A stretch of 52,089 nucleotides of DNA from Thiocapsa sp. UBA6158 (GCF_002423035.1 NZ_DIUM01000108.1:1-52089); one strand, 5' to 3'. Counted from the first letter of the stretch, positions 1-8,627 are shown. Notes: generated by a model from the sequence alone, not told the origin. Program-made: numbers and translations.

Positions 1-24
1 AGGTGATCCTGAAAAGCACTATAA
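1..24 (+). repeat. 24-bp window-terminal inverted repeat, left arm
   Basis: The first 24 bases, beginning AGGTGATCC and ending CACTATAA, are the exact reverse complement of the last 24 bases of the window (52066-52089). Identity stops at base 25. The left arm is inside the open pglX frame. Confidence 0.85.
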
Positions 25-1615
25 TGCGCCAGCGTTTGATGAGTTTTCGTTGCGCGGCGTCGATGCCAGCACGCCCAAGTCCACCTCGGAAAAGGCGGCG
101 TTGCTACGCGAAGGTGAGTTAGTGGCAGTTGTTCAGAAAGCGCAGCTAGGGAATCCAGACTCGAAAGTGATGTTGGACGTCCTGAATAGTGACTATCCTC
201 TATCGGAGACGGCCTCTATTTGCCAAGGCATTGCAACTGGAGACTTGCCACGATTTCTCGTTCAGTGGTGGGAACTCCCAGCAGTTGGTTTGGAATGGTC
301 CTTCTTTCAGGCTCCGGTGGATGAAACCCAGCTCCGCGGCGGGAAAACCCTCGCACTGCGATGGGAGCAAGGGAGGGGCTCGCTGATGGCGAACTCTCAA
401 GCCCGAATTCAAGGGCAGGCGGCCTGGGGCCGGCGTGGGGTTTCAGTGAGGCTTATGCGTCACTTGCCCTGTTGCCTATATGACGGTAACTTTTTCGACC
501 AAAGTAGTGCCCCGATAATCCCGAAATTAGAGAGCGATCTAGCGGCGCTATGGTGCTTCTGTAGTTCTGCCGAATTCGCCGAATCTGTACGAGCGCTAGA
601 CCAAGCGCTCAGTGTCACTGAGAGTTCTTTCCGCGGAGTTCCCTTCGACCTCGCTCACTGGCAACGCATCGCGGCTGAGCACTACCCCAACGGCCTGCCC
701 AAACCCTATTCCGACGATCCGACCCAGTGGATCTTCCACGGCCACCCGAAGCCCGCGATCGACCCGCTGCAAGTCGCCGTCGCGCGCCTCCTGGGCTATC
801 GCTGGCTGGCCGAGACCGACGCAGAAATGGAACTGTCGGAAGAAGCCCGCGCCTGGATAGAACGCTGCGAAGCCCTGGCCGATCAGGTCGACGACGACGG
901 CATCGTCTGCCTCCCCTCGGTCCGCGGCGAGCCGCCCGCGCACGACCGCCTGATGGCCATGCTGATCGCCGCCTGGGAGACCGTCGAACCCGGCAGTTGG
1001 AAACCCAGCATCCTGGCCAAGCTGCTGGCCGACGCTAACTGCGCCGGGAAGGGCCTGGACGTCTGGCTACGCGACAGCTTCTTCGAACAGCACGCCAAGC
1101 GCTTCCACCATCGCCCCTTCATCTGGCATATCTGGGACGGCCTGAAGGACGGCTTCGGCGCCCTGGTGAACTACCACACACTCGACGCCCGCAACCTGGA
1201 GCGGCTCATCCACACCTATGTCGGCGACTGGATCCGCCAGCAGGAGGGCGGCGTGCGCGAGGGCGTCGACGGCGCCCCGACCCGCCTCGCCGCCGCGCAG
1301 GATCTTAAGCGCCGCCTGGAGCTGATCCTCGAAGGCGAGGCCCCCTACGACATCTTCGTGCGCTGGAAACCCCTCGCCGAGCAGCCCATCGGCTGGAACC
1401 CGGACCTGAACGACGGCCTGCGCCTCAACATCCGCCCCTTCATGACGGCCGAAGTCCTGCGCCACAACAAAAAGCCCAAGCTCAACATCAAATGGGACAA
1501 GGATCGCGGCAAGGATGTCGACAGCGCGCCCTGGTTCCCGGTGTTCAAGGGCGAGCGCATCAACGACCACCATCTGACGCTGGCCGAGAAGCAGGCGGCG
1601 CGGGGGACATCATGA
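2..1615 (+). CDS. pglX: BREX-type adenine-specific DNA methyltransferase PglX, C-terminal part (runs off left edge)
   Basis: The frame is open to the left edge, so this is the last 537 residues of a larger protein. The visible part lacks the methylase catalytic motif, which should lie outside the window. The assignment rests on the C-terminal half, which has the block pattern I know from PglX/Eco57I-type methylases: PFDLAHWQ, then PYSDDPTQW and FHGHP, a WKPLAEQPIGWNPDLNDG block, RLNIRPFM, and a terminal WFPVFKGERINDHHL. In BREX, PglX methylates host DNA for self-recognition and is also needed for phage exclusion. The ATGA stop overlaps the next gene, and pglZ and brxL follow. Composition is odd: roughly 45-50% GC up to about position 600, then about 65-70%. 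A DISARM-type methylase is the alternative, but pglZ and brxL argue for BREX. Confidence 0.85.
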   Translation, partial: GDPEKHYNAPAFDEFSLRGVDASTPKSTSEKAALLREGELVAVVQKAQLGNPDSKVMLDVLNSDYPLSETASICQGIATGDLPRFLVQWWELPAVGLEWSFFQAPVDETQLRGGKTLALRWEQGRGSLMANSQARIQGQAAWGRRGVSVRLMRHLPCCLYDGNFFDQSSAPIIPKLESDLAALWCFCSSAEFAESVRALDQALSVTESSFRGVPFDLAHWQRIAAEHYPNGLPKPYSDDPTQWIFHGHPKPAIDPLQVAVARLLGYRWLAETDAEMELSEEARAWIERCEALADQVDDDGIVCLPSVRGEPPAHDRLMAMLIAAWETVEPGSWKPSILAKLLADANCAGKGLDVWLRDSFFEQHAKRFHHRPFIWHIWDGLKDGFGALVNYHTLDARNLERLIHTYVGDWIRQQEGGVREGVDGAPTRLAAAQDLKRRLELILEGEAPYDIFVRWKPLAEQPIGWNPDLNDGLRLNIRPFMTAEVLRHNKKPKLNIKWDKDRGKDVDSAPWFPVFKGERINDHHLTLAEKQAARGTS

Positions 1616-1905
1616 CGGAGCACAACCGGACACTCGCGCTTCTGACGCAGCACAAAGCGCATCTGTGCGAACGCTTCGGAGTCACCGAGCTGGCGTTGTT
1701 CGGATCCACCGCACGCGGGGACATGCGCATCGATAGCGACGTCGATATCCTCGTCTCCTTCGATGGACCCGCAACCTCCAGACGCTACTTCGGCGTTCAG
1801 TTCTATCTGGAGGATCTACTCGGACGTCCGGTCGATCTCGTTACCCGCAAGTCCCTGCGCCCGGAATTGGCGCCTTATGTCGAGAGGGAGGCGCTCCGTG
1901 TCTGA
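1612..1905 (+). CDS. mntA: MntA-like minimal nucleotidyltransferase antitoxin
   Basis: A 97-residue protein with the minimal nucleotidyltransferase signature GSTARGDMRIDSDVD, which is the GSx10DxD motif of MNT antitoxins at about residues 29-43, followed by a strand with the conserved VDLVT. In the characterised HepT-MntA pairs the MNT protein adds AMP to a tyrosine of the partner HEPN toxin and so silences it. The ATG overlaps the pglX stop (ATGA), and the stop overlaps the GTG start of the HEPN gene, so the three are translationally coupled. Motif and partner make the assignment strong; the AMPylation chemistry is inferred from the family. Confidence 0.9.
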   Translation: MTEHNRTLALLTQHKAHLCERFGVTELALFGSTARGDMRIDSDVDILVSFDGPATSRRYFGVQFYLEDLLGRPVDLVTRKSLRPELAPYVEREALRV

Positions 1906-2287
1906 ATCCACCGCCGAGAAGACACCGCACACACGCGAGTGGCTGTTCTATCTCGACGACATGATGACGTTCGCAGAGAAGTCCGCCGCCTATTCGCGTG
2001 GACTCGATCAGCAGGCATTCGTGGACAATTCGCTGATCTACGATGCAACCTTGCGTAACCTTGAGCTGATTGGAGAAGCGGCGACCCATATTCCCGATGA
2101 GGTGCGAGCGGCAAACCCTCGGATTCCCTGGAGACTCATCATCGCGACACGCAATCGGCTGATTCACGGGTATCTCGGGCTTGACGAGGATACGATCTGG
2201 AGCATCCTCCAGGAGAATCTGCCCGAACTCCTGAGCGCGTTGCGCGAGCTGCGCGCAACGTTTTCGCAGCCGGGTCATGAGCCATGA
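1898..2287 (+). CDS. hepT: HepT-like HEPN toxin (DUF86)
   Basis: A 129-residue alpha-helical protein of the HEPN/DUF86 family. It carries RNRLIHGY near residue 88, which fits the Rx4HxY motif of HepT ribonucleases; the final Tyr is the residue AMPylated by MntA in studied systems. The GTG start at 1898 is preferred because a GGGAGG lies about 7 nt upstream and the family homology begins just after it. It overlaps mntA by 8 nt. The pair sits between pglX and pglZ, so it could be a guard or stabiliser of the BREX island. That role is an inference. Confidence 0.9.
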   Translation: MSESTAEKTPHTREWLFYLDDMMTFAEKSAAYSRGLDQQAFVDNSLIYDATLRNLELIGEAATHIPDEVRAANPRIPWRLIIATRNRLIHGYLGLDEDTIWSILQENLPELLSALRELRATFSQPGHEP

Positions 2288-2608
2288 GCCGACGACTGCC
2301 TGGCCACCGCGTCGATCGCCGGCGAGATTGCCCCGGGCCAGCTGCGCCGCAACATGCCGGATCCGATCCCGGCGATGGTGTTGGGCCGCTTGGCGGTGGA
2401 TCGCACCTGGCAGGATCGAGGTCTGGGCAAGGCCCTGTTACGCGATGCGATTCTACGAACCCTGCAGGTCTCCGAGCTCGTCGGCGTCAAGGCGCTGCTG
2501 GTTCATGCACTCTCCGAGGCGGCGGTTCGATTTTATGTGGCTCATGGATTTCGTCCTTTTCCGCATCATCCCGATACCCTGTTTCTGCCGCTCGCCGACG
2601 TGGGATAA
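2288..2608 (+). pseudogene. N-terminally truncated GNAT acetyltransferase (TacT/AtaT-like toxin remnant)
   Basis: The frame carries only the C-terminal half of a GNAT fold: RNMPDPIPAMVLGRLAVD, then the acetyl-CoA-binding block QDRGLGKALL, and the terminal ARFYV-like AVRFYVAHGF segment. This is the layout of TacT/AtaT-type toxins, which are normally about 160-170 residues. Here about 106 codons remain, the frame is closed by a stop at 2285-2287, and there is no plausible start before an internal ATG at 2354. No ribbon-helix-helix antitoxin gene is visible next to it. It most likely marks an older toxin-antitoxin insertion at the same site as the MntA-HepT pair. Confidence 0.75.
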
Positions 2609-2692
2609 CGCATCCAGCGCCGACGAACCGCACGGCAACCCGTCGCCCGCCCGCACATTCGTGCGGGCGGATCGGGGAAAGGTCGACAGCCC

Positions 2693-5065
2693 ATGTCCGA
2701 GACGCTGACCATCATCGATGCCTTGGCCGCTGCGCTGCGCAACGCCGCCAGGGTCAACGACGCCGTGCAGGCCAGGCCGGTCGCGGTGCTGTGGACGGAT
2801 GCCGATGCGCAGTGGCGGCCGGCCCTCATGCGCATCCGCCAAGCCTGTCCCGGTCTGCTGCGGCTGGGTGACTACCGCCCGGCCGAGGGTCAGGGTCCGG
2901 CGATCTGGTTGAAGTGCGCGCTGGCCGGTCTGGTGCCGGAGGTGCCCGGTGGAACCGAGCCGGCCATTGTCTATCTCCCCGGCGTCAGCCGCGCCGATCT
3001 GCGCGCCATCGAGAGCTGCCCGCGCGACCTTCAGCCGCTGGCGGAGTTGCAGTACCGCGGGGTGTTCTGGAGCCAGGCCAACGGCAAGGACTGGACGCTG
3101 AATGCCTTCCTGAGCTCCAGGAACGGCGGACTAGGCCTGGACGTCGCCCAAGACAAGGCCACGCAGGAGGCGATCGGCCAGGCGCTTGACGCCGGCGTCC
3201 TGCTCGACCGGCCGCTGGATGACCTGACCGGGCGCCCGATCAACGCCGCATGGTTGCACAGCCTGCTGGCGCCGAACCCCACGCGCGATCTGTTGGTGTG
3301 GATGAACGACCCCGGCGCGGCGAAGGCGCAGTGGGATGAGGCCCGTTGGAACGTCTTCCTGAAACGCTGCAAGGCTGATTTCGGTTTCGATCCGGTGGGC
3401 GACGGTCCCTTGGCGGCGGCTGAGCGACTGGCCAAGGGCAGCGGTCAGTGGGCGGCGGTCAATGAGCTCTATCGCGATTCATTCGCGAGCTTTCCGAATG
3501 TCTACACGCTGCTGCTGAGCGTGAAGCCACCGCAGCTCGAGTTGTTCGATGATCCCTCGACGCTCGCGAGCTATCCCCTGGTGAACGAGGAGCGCGAGGC
3601 CGAGCTGCGCTATGCGCTGGCGTCTTGCGGGGCCATGGCCGAGGAGGACGCGCGCACGGCCATTCTGAACGCGGAAAAGGCTCACGGGGCGCGCCGCGAC
3701 TGGCTGTGGATGCGCATGGGCCGGTCGCCCTTGGTCGTGGCGCTGGGGCATCTGGCGGAGGTCGCCGAGCGCGGCAGGCAACTCCCGAGCGGTTCGGATC
3801 CGGATCAGTTGGCACTGAGTTATCAGGACAGCGGTTGGCTGGTGGACGCCGCGGCACTCCGGGCGTTGGGTGCCGTCCAGACCACGGCGGATCTCGATGC
3901 GATGTCCGCGGCGCTGCGGGCCGTCTATCTGCCCTGGGTCGAGGCGTCCGCCAAACGGCTGCAGGCTGCCCTCATGGCCTCGGGCGGATTCAGCGCCACC
4001 GGCACGGTGGCTGACGGGGCGCCATGCTCCGAGCAGGCCCCCGAGCAGTGCTTGCCGGAGGGCGTCTGTATGGTCTTCGTGGACGGTCTGCGTTACGACG
4101 TGGCGGTAACGCTCAAGGAGCGGCTGGCCCCACTCGGCAGGGTGACCCTGGAGGCGCGCTGGACCAGTCTGCCGTCGGTGACGGCATCCGGCAAGCCCTG
4201 GTGCTCGCCGGTGGCGCATCGGGTGTCCGGCGATCCGGCCGACCAGGCGTTCGAGCCACGGGTCGCGGCGGACGGCAAGCCGCTGTCTGCCCACCACTTC
4301 CGCAAGCTGCTGGCCGACACGGGTATCCAAGCGCTGAACACGCACGAGACCGGCGATCCGTCGGGCAGGGCCTGGACCGAATCGGGCGATCTCGATCACT
4401 ACGGACATAACCATGGGCTGCGCCTTGCCCGCGACCTCGACACCCAATTGACTCAGGTTCTGGAGCGCATCGGCGAGCTGCAGCAGGCAGGGTGGACGCG
4501 CCTTCGCATCGTGACCGATCACGGCTGGCTGTTGATGCCCGGTGGTCTGCCTAAAGTCGAGCTGGCCAAGCACCAGACGGCGACGACCTGGGGGCGCTGC
4601 GCCGTCATCAAGGACAGTGCACACGCCACCCCGCTGACCTTCGGCTGGAGCTGGTGCGACGCCGTCCAGGTGGCGTACGCACCGGGCGTCTCCAGTTTCA
4701 TCGCCGGGCGGGACTATGCGCACGGGGGTTTGAGCCTGCAGGAGTGTCTGGTGCCCGTGCTGACGCTGGAGGTCGAGGGTGGTGCGGCGGCGACGGCGGT
4801 GAAGGTCGCGATCCGATCGGTGACGTGGAAGGGCTTGCGTTGTTTGGTGGAGGTCGAGACCGCGGCTGACGGGCTGCGGGTCGACATCCGGACCAAGGCG
4901 GCACTGGCAGCGACGTCGTTGGTCGCCGCCGTGAAGACGCTCGACGGCGGAAAGGCCAATCTGGCGATTGTCGATGACGAGCAGGAGGGCGCGGCGGCCG
5001 TGGTGGTGGTGCTGGGTCCAGGCGACGACGTCGTGCAGAAGCTGGCGACCACGGTCGGCGGCTAA
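2693..5065 (+). CDS. pglZ: BREX alkaline phosphatase-like protein PglZ (type B)
   Basis: A 790-residue protein of the PglZ family, which belongs to the alkaline phosphatase superfamily. Metal-binding motifs are visible: VFVDGLRYD at about residues 461-469 and IVTDHGW at about residue 606. The length and the SETLTIIDALAAAL start fit the type B PglZ of BREX type 1-like loci. PglZ is essential for BREX in studied systems, but its exact activity is not settled. It lies downstream of pglX and the toxin-antitoxin pair and upstream of brxL. The TAA stop is the first part of an 82-bp repeat element, which separates pglZ from brxL. Confidence 0.93.
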   Translation: MSETLTIIDALAAALRNAARVNDAVQARPVAVLWTDADAQWRPALMRIRQACPGLLRLGDYRPAEGQGPAIWLKCALAGLVPEVPGGTEPAIVYLPGVSRADLRAIESCPRDLQPLAELQYRGVFWSQANGKDWTLNAFLSSRNGGLGLDVAQDKATQEAIGQALDAGVLLDRPLDDLTGRPINAAWLHSLLAPNPTRDLLVWMNDPGAAKAQWDEARWNVFLKRCKADFGFDPVGDGPLAAAERLAKGSGQWAAVNELYRDSFASFPNVYTLLLSVKPPQLELFDDPSTLASYPLVNEEREAELRYALASCGAMAEEDARTAILNAEKAHGARRDWLWMRMGRSPLVVALGHLAEVAERGRQLPSGSDPDQLALSYQDSGWLVDAAALRALGAVQTTADLDAMSAALRAVYLPWVEASAKRLQAALMASGGFSATGTVADGAPCSEQAPEQCLPEGVCMVFVDGLRYDVAVTLKERLAPLGRVTLEARWTSLPSVTASGKPWCSPVAHRVSGDPADQAFEPRVAADGKPLSAHHFRKLLADTGIQALNTHETGDPSGRAWTESGDLDHYGHNHGLRLARDLDTQLTQVLERIGELQQAGWTRLRIVTDHGWLLMPGGLPKVELAKHQTATTWGRCAVIKDSAHATPLTFGWSWCDAVQVAYAPGVSSFIAGRDYAHGGLSLQECLVPVLTLEVEGGAAATAVKVAIRSVTWKGLRCLVEVETAADGLRVDIRTKAALAATSLVAAVKTLDGGKANLAIVDDEQEGAAAVVVVLGPGDDVVQKLATTVGG

Positions 5066-5145
5066 ACCGCGTCTGGAGCGGCATGCGCGGTTGTTGGATT
5101 GGATCGGCCACGGCTGAACCAGGCGTGTCGGAGTTGACGCGGTTT
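5064..5145 (+). repeat. 82-bp dispersed inverted-repeat element, copy A
   Basis: The element begins AAACCGCGTC and ends with the exact complement GACGCGGTTT. With flanking bases the inverted repeat extends to CTAAACCGCGTC/GACGCGGTTTAG. Copies B (34199-34280) and C (43662-43743) have the same 82-bp length and the same ends. This copy is diverged inside: it keeps the leading TGGAGCG and the termini, but the centre differs. It overlaps the pglZ stop codon and lies inside the BREX operon. It resembles a miniature inverted-repeat (MITE/REP-like) sequence; no transposase is visible. Confidence 0.8.
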
Positions 5146-5212
5146 AGGATGATAAAAATGTAACGCGATGCGGCTGGACGCGGTGTTTAGGAGGCGAGGA
5201 GAACCAACCAAG

Positions 5213-7258
5213 ATGCAACTCGACGATCTGGATCGAATCGCGACGGCCGCCTTCGAGGGCTATGTCGTGCGCAAGGATCTGGTGCGCACCTTCAGCCGGC
5301 AGTTTCCGGTCCCGACCTATGTCGTGGAATTCCTGCTGGGTCGCTATTGCGCGACCACGGACGAGGCGGAGATCCAGGAGGGGCTGGATATCGTCCAACG
5401 GCAACTCGGCTCCCGCACGGTGAAGGCAGGTGAGGAGGAGCTGTTCAAGGCCCGTGCGCGCGAGTCTGGGTCGGTGAAGATCATCGACATCATCACGGCG
5501 CGGCTGGACGCGAAGACCGACTCCTACCTCGCCACCTTGCCCAGCCTGCGCCTGACGGATGTTCGACTGACGCCGCAGCTGGTCAAGGATCACGAGCGGA
5601 TGCTCACGGGGGGCTTCTACGCCGAGATCACGCTGAGCTACGACGCCTCGATCGCGCAAGAGAAGAGCGGGCGCCCCTTCGGCGTCGACTCTCTGCGCGC
5701 CATCCAGTTGTCCAAGCGCGAGGTCCTGGACGTGCTGGCCAGCGGTAGAGCGCACTTCACCACGGCGCAATGGCGCGATTTTCTGCTGTGCAGCATCGGT
5801 TTCGAGCCGAGCATGCTGTCCGACCGGGCCAAGGACGCGCTCTTGCTGCGCATGGTGCCGTTCGTGGAGCGCAACTACAACCTGGTCGAGTTGGGGCCGC
5901 GCGGAACCGGCAAGTCGCACCTGTTTCAGCAGGTGTCGCCCTATGCCCATCTGATCTCGGGCGGCAAGGCCACGGTCGCGCGCATGTTCGTCAACAACGC
6001 CACCGGCCAGCGGGGTCTGGTGTGCCAGTATGACGTGGTCTGTTTCGACGAGGTATCGGGCGTCTCCTTCGACCAGAAGGACGGCGTCAACATCATGAAG
6101 GGCTACATGGAGAGCGGCGAGTTCTCGCGCGGCAAGGAGAGTATTCGGGCGGATGGTTCCATCGTGCTGGTCGGCAACTTCGAGGTCGATGTGGAGCACC
6201 AGCAGCGCATCGGCCATCTGTTCGGTCCGCTGCCGCCCGAGATGCGCAACGACACCGCCTTCATGGACCGCATCCACGGTTTCCTGCCCGGTTGGGACGT
6301 GCCCAAGCTGAACCCCGGACTCTTCACCGAGCATTTCGGCCTGGTCAGCGATTTCTTGTCGGAGTGCTTCACCCAGCTTCGCAACCAGAGTCGGGTGTCG
6401 GTGCTGCAGGGCCGCGTCTTCTGGGGCGGCGCGCTCTCCGGTCGCGACATCAACGGCGTGAACAAAACCGTCAGCGGATTGCTCAAGCTACTGCATCCGG
6501 ACGCGGATGCCCCGGTTGGCGATGACGACCTGGAGTGGGCGGTCCGACTGGCGTTGGAGGTGCGCCGTCGAGTGAAGGAGCAGCAAAAGCGCATCGGCGC
6601 GGCCGAGTTCCGCAACACCCACTTCAGCTACACACTGGGGGCGGAGGGTGTGGAGAAGTTCGTCTCCACCCCGGAGCTGCAAAGCCAGGGCGGCATCGGC
6701 GACGAGCCGCTGGAGTGCGGCCAGATCTGGACCCTGAGTCCCGGCGGACCGGACGAGCATCCCGGCCTCTTCCGTCTGGAGGTCACCGAAGGCCCGGGCA
6801 GCGGCGTCAGAGTCTTGAACAACCCGGTGCCGCCGGCGTTCAGGGAATCGCTCCGCTGCGCCGAGCAGAACCTCTATGCCCGAGCGCCCCAGCTCGTCGG
6901 CGACCGCGATCCGCGGGCGCACGCCTTCTCGGTCCAGTTACGCGGGTTCGACGCCGCCAAGACCGGCGCCAAGACCGCCGTGGCGGCCTTGGTCGCACTG
7001 TCGAGCGCACTGCTGAAAAAATCGGTCCGTGGCGGACTGATCGTGGTTGGCGAGGTCACGCTCGGCGGCACCATCGAACCCATCCACAACGCCGTCACGC
7101 TGGCCGAGATGGCGGTCGAGAAGGGCGCGAAGTCGCTGTTGCTGCCAGTAGCGTGCCGCAGGCAGTTGTTCGACCTGTCGGACGACATGGCCACGAGGCT
7201 CGACATCGAGTTCTACCAGGACGGGCGTGATGCCTTGCTCAAGGCGTTGGTGGACTGA
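5213..7258 (+). CDS. brxL: BREX Lon-like AAA+ protein BrxL
   Basis: A 681-residue protein. The N-terminal MQLDDLDRIATAAFEGYVVRKDLV and FPVPTYVVEFLLGRYCAT are family hallmarks and decide the ATG at 5213 over the in-frame ATG at 5168. A AAA+ core follows, with Walker A ELGPRGTGKS at about residues 226-235 and Walker B VVCFDEV at about 276. A Lon-protease-like C-terminal domain contains GEVTLGGTIEPIHN. The position of the Lon catalytic Ser (GPSAG in Lon) reads AAKTGA here, so proteolysis is unlikely. This fits reports of BrxL as a DNA-binding AAA+ machine. It is the last BREX gene of this block. An 82-bp element and about 65 bp separate it from pglZ. Confidence 0.93.
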   Translation: MQLDDLDRIATAAFEGYVVRKDLVRTFSRQFPVPTYVVEFLLGRYCATTDEAEIQEGLDIVQRQLGSRTVKAGEEELFKARARESGSVKIIDIITARLDAKTDSYLATLPSLRLTDVRLTPQLVKDHERMLTGGFYAEITLSYDASIAQEKSGRPFGVDSLRAIQLSKREVLDVLASGRAHFTTAQWRDFLLCSIGFEPSMLSDRAKDALLLRMVPFVERNYNLVELGPRGTGKSHLFQQVSPYAHLISGGKATVARMFVNNATGQRGLVCQYDVVCFDEVSGVSFDQKDGVNIMKGYMESGEFSRGKESIRADGSIVLVGNFEVDVEHQQRIGHLFGPLPPEMRNDTAFMDRIHGFLPGWDVPKLNPGLFTEHFGLVSDFLSECFTQLRNQSRVSVLQGRVFWGGALSGRDINGVNKTVSGLLKLLHPDADAPVGDDDLEWAVRLALEVRRRVKEQQKRIGAAEFRNTHFSYTLGAEGVEKFVSTPELQSQGGIGDEPLECGQIWTLSPGGPDEHPGLFRLEVTEGPGSGVRVLNNPVPPAFRESLRCAEQNLYARAPQLVGDRDPRAHAFSVQLRGFDAAKTGAKTAVAALVALSSALLKKSVRGGLIVVGEVTLGGTIEPIHNAVTLAEMAVEKGAKSLLLPVACRRQLFDLSDDMATRLDIEFYQDGRDALLKALVD

Positions 7259-7514
7259 ACGAGCCGAGACGGACGCGAATCGACGCGTTCGCCGTCTGTG
7301 GGGCCAGGTCGGCGCCTCAGTGGAGCGCGAGCCGGATCTGCCGGCGGCGCTCGAACAGGCGAAGGCCCGGGTCGGCGCCACCGCTCGGTGCGGTACTGGA
7401 GCGGTGACGGCTCCAGAGGGCTCGGCGGGGTTTCGGCGACTTCATTGATCCTTGTCAAGACGACACCGGCATCCCGATGACGGCCGGCCGCGCGATCAAG
7501 ATTAGAATTTGCGC

Positions 7515-8045
7515 ATGGACTCCAACCGTTCCACTTCAGCCAAACCCGAGTTGCCCATTGGGTTTCTCCCGTTATTCGCGACCCTGCTGCTGCTCTGGAT
7601 CCTGTTGCATGGGTCCCTGTCTTTGCAGGTGTTGGCCATCGGTATTCCGGCTGCGCTCGCCATCGCATGGCTGTTTCGGGATGGGCTGAGTTTCGTCACG
7701 GATTTTCGTTTTCGCTCGACGGAGGCCCTGCGCGCGGCGCCGCGGTTCCTGCTGTTTTTTTTCAAGTCGCTGGTCATCGCGAATATCGCGCTCGCCCGTG
7801 TCGTACTCTCGCCCAAATTGCCCATCGATCCCGGGATCGTCAAGGCGCGCACCCGACTCAAAAGTCGCATGGGGCGGTTACTGCTGGCCAACGCCATCAC
7901 GCTGACACCCGGCACCCTGACCGTGAAGCTCGATGGCGAATGGATCTATATCCATTGCGTGCGGGTGGCCGCGACCGATATCGAAGGCGCGACAGCGGAG
8001 ATCCTGGCGGGCTTCGAGCGTTATCTCGAGGTGATGTATGGTTGA
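7515..8045 (+). CDS. mrpE: Mrp antiporter subunit MrpE / MbxA-like
   Basis: A 176-residue membrane protein with about three N-terminal hydrophobic segments and the cytoplasmic tail typical of MrpE/MnhE. The conserved ANAITLTPGTLTVKLDGEWIYIH block is present from about residue 125. It is the first gene of an operon running to 18705. The ATG at 7515 is preferred to the in-frame TTG two codons upstream. The preceding 256 bp (7259-7514) holds no gene I can support and no clear promoter. MrpE is an accessory, non-pumping subunit in Mrp antiporters and corresponds to the first subunit of Mbh/Mbx complexes. It overlaps mrpF by 8 bp. Confidence 0.93.
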   Translation: MDSNRSTSAKPELPIGFLPLFATLLLLWILLHGSLSLQVLAIGIPAALAIAWLFRDGLSFVTDFRFRSTEALRAAPRFLLFFFKSLVIANIALARVVLSPKLPIDPGIVKARTRLKSRMGRLLLANAITLTPGTLTVKLDGEWIYIHCVRVAATDIEGATAEILAGFERYLEVMYG

Positions 8046-8295
8046 GGCGCTGGTGACGGTCGCGGCGCTCCTGGTCGGTATCGCGTTTCTGCTCGCGCTC
8101 TATCGCTTTCTGCGCGGTCCCGACGCGGCTGATCGGGTGGTCGCCTTCGATACCCTGACACTGATTTCGATCACCGGCATCGTGCTCATCGCTTTTCTCG
8201 ACGGGCGCGGGATTTATCTCGATGTCGCCCTGGTTTACGCGCTGCTGTCGTTCCTCGGAGTGATCGCGGTCGCCCGCTATCTGGAGCAACGATAG
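8038..8295 (+). CDS. mrpF: Mrp antiporter subunit MrpF / MbxB-like
   Basis: An 85-residue protein with three predicted membrane helices and the MrpF/MnhF hallmark RFLRGPDAADRVVAFDTLT near the start. The length is normal for the family. It overlaps mrpE by 8 nt, and its TAG shares one base with the GTG of mrpG, so the genes are translationally coupled. It is part of the Mrp-like membrane arm of the complex encoded downstream. Confidence 0.92.
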   Translation: MVEALVTVAALLVGIAFLLALYRFLRGPDAADRVVAFDTLTLISITGIVLIAFLDGRGIYLDVALVYALLSFLGVIAVARYLEQR

Positions 8296-8627
8296 TGCTG
8301 TCAATCCTGGGTGGACTCCTCCTGGTCGCGGGAGCGGCCTTTCTGGTGCTGGCCGGACTGGGTCTGGTGCGCATGCCGGATGTCCTCAATCGCATTCAGG
8401 CGGGTACCAAGGCGACGACCCTGGGCACGCTGCTGACGCTCGGCGGCTTTGCCTGTCTGCGTCCGGACTGGGCGCTGAAGCTGCTCCTGATCGCGCTCTT
8501 CATCCTGCTGACGAATCCGCTGTCCTCGCAAGTGCTGGCGCATGCGGCGCATCGCGCGGGGGCACGGCAAACACCGCTCGCCAACCGGGTCGATCGGCTG
8601 GCCGAGGATCGTGGGGACGCCTCATGA
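8295..8627 (+). CDS. mrpG: Mrp antiporter subunit MrpG / MbxC-like
   Basis: A 110-residue protein with three hydrophobic segments and the MrpG/MnhG/PhaG signature LGLVRMPDVLNRIQAGTKA around residues 24-43. The start is GTG, overlapping the mrpF stop by one base. The 3' end overlaps the next gene by 4 nt. The Arg/Asp-containing RMPD loop is typical of the family. Role as for MrpE and MrpF: structural membrane-arm subunit of the Mrp-type module. Confidence 0.92.
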   Translation: MLSILGGLLLVAGAAFLVLAGLGLVRMPDVLNRIQAGTKATTLGTLLTLGGFACLRPDWALKLLLIALFILLTNPLSSQVLAHAAHRAGARQTPLANRVDRLAEDRGDAS

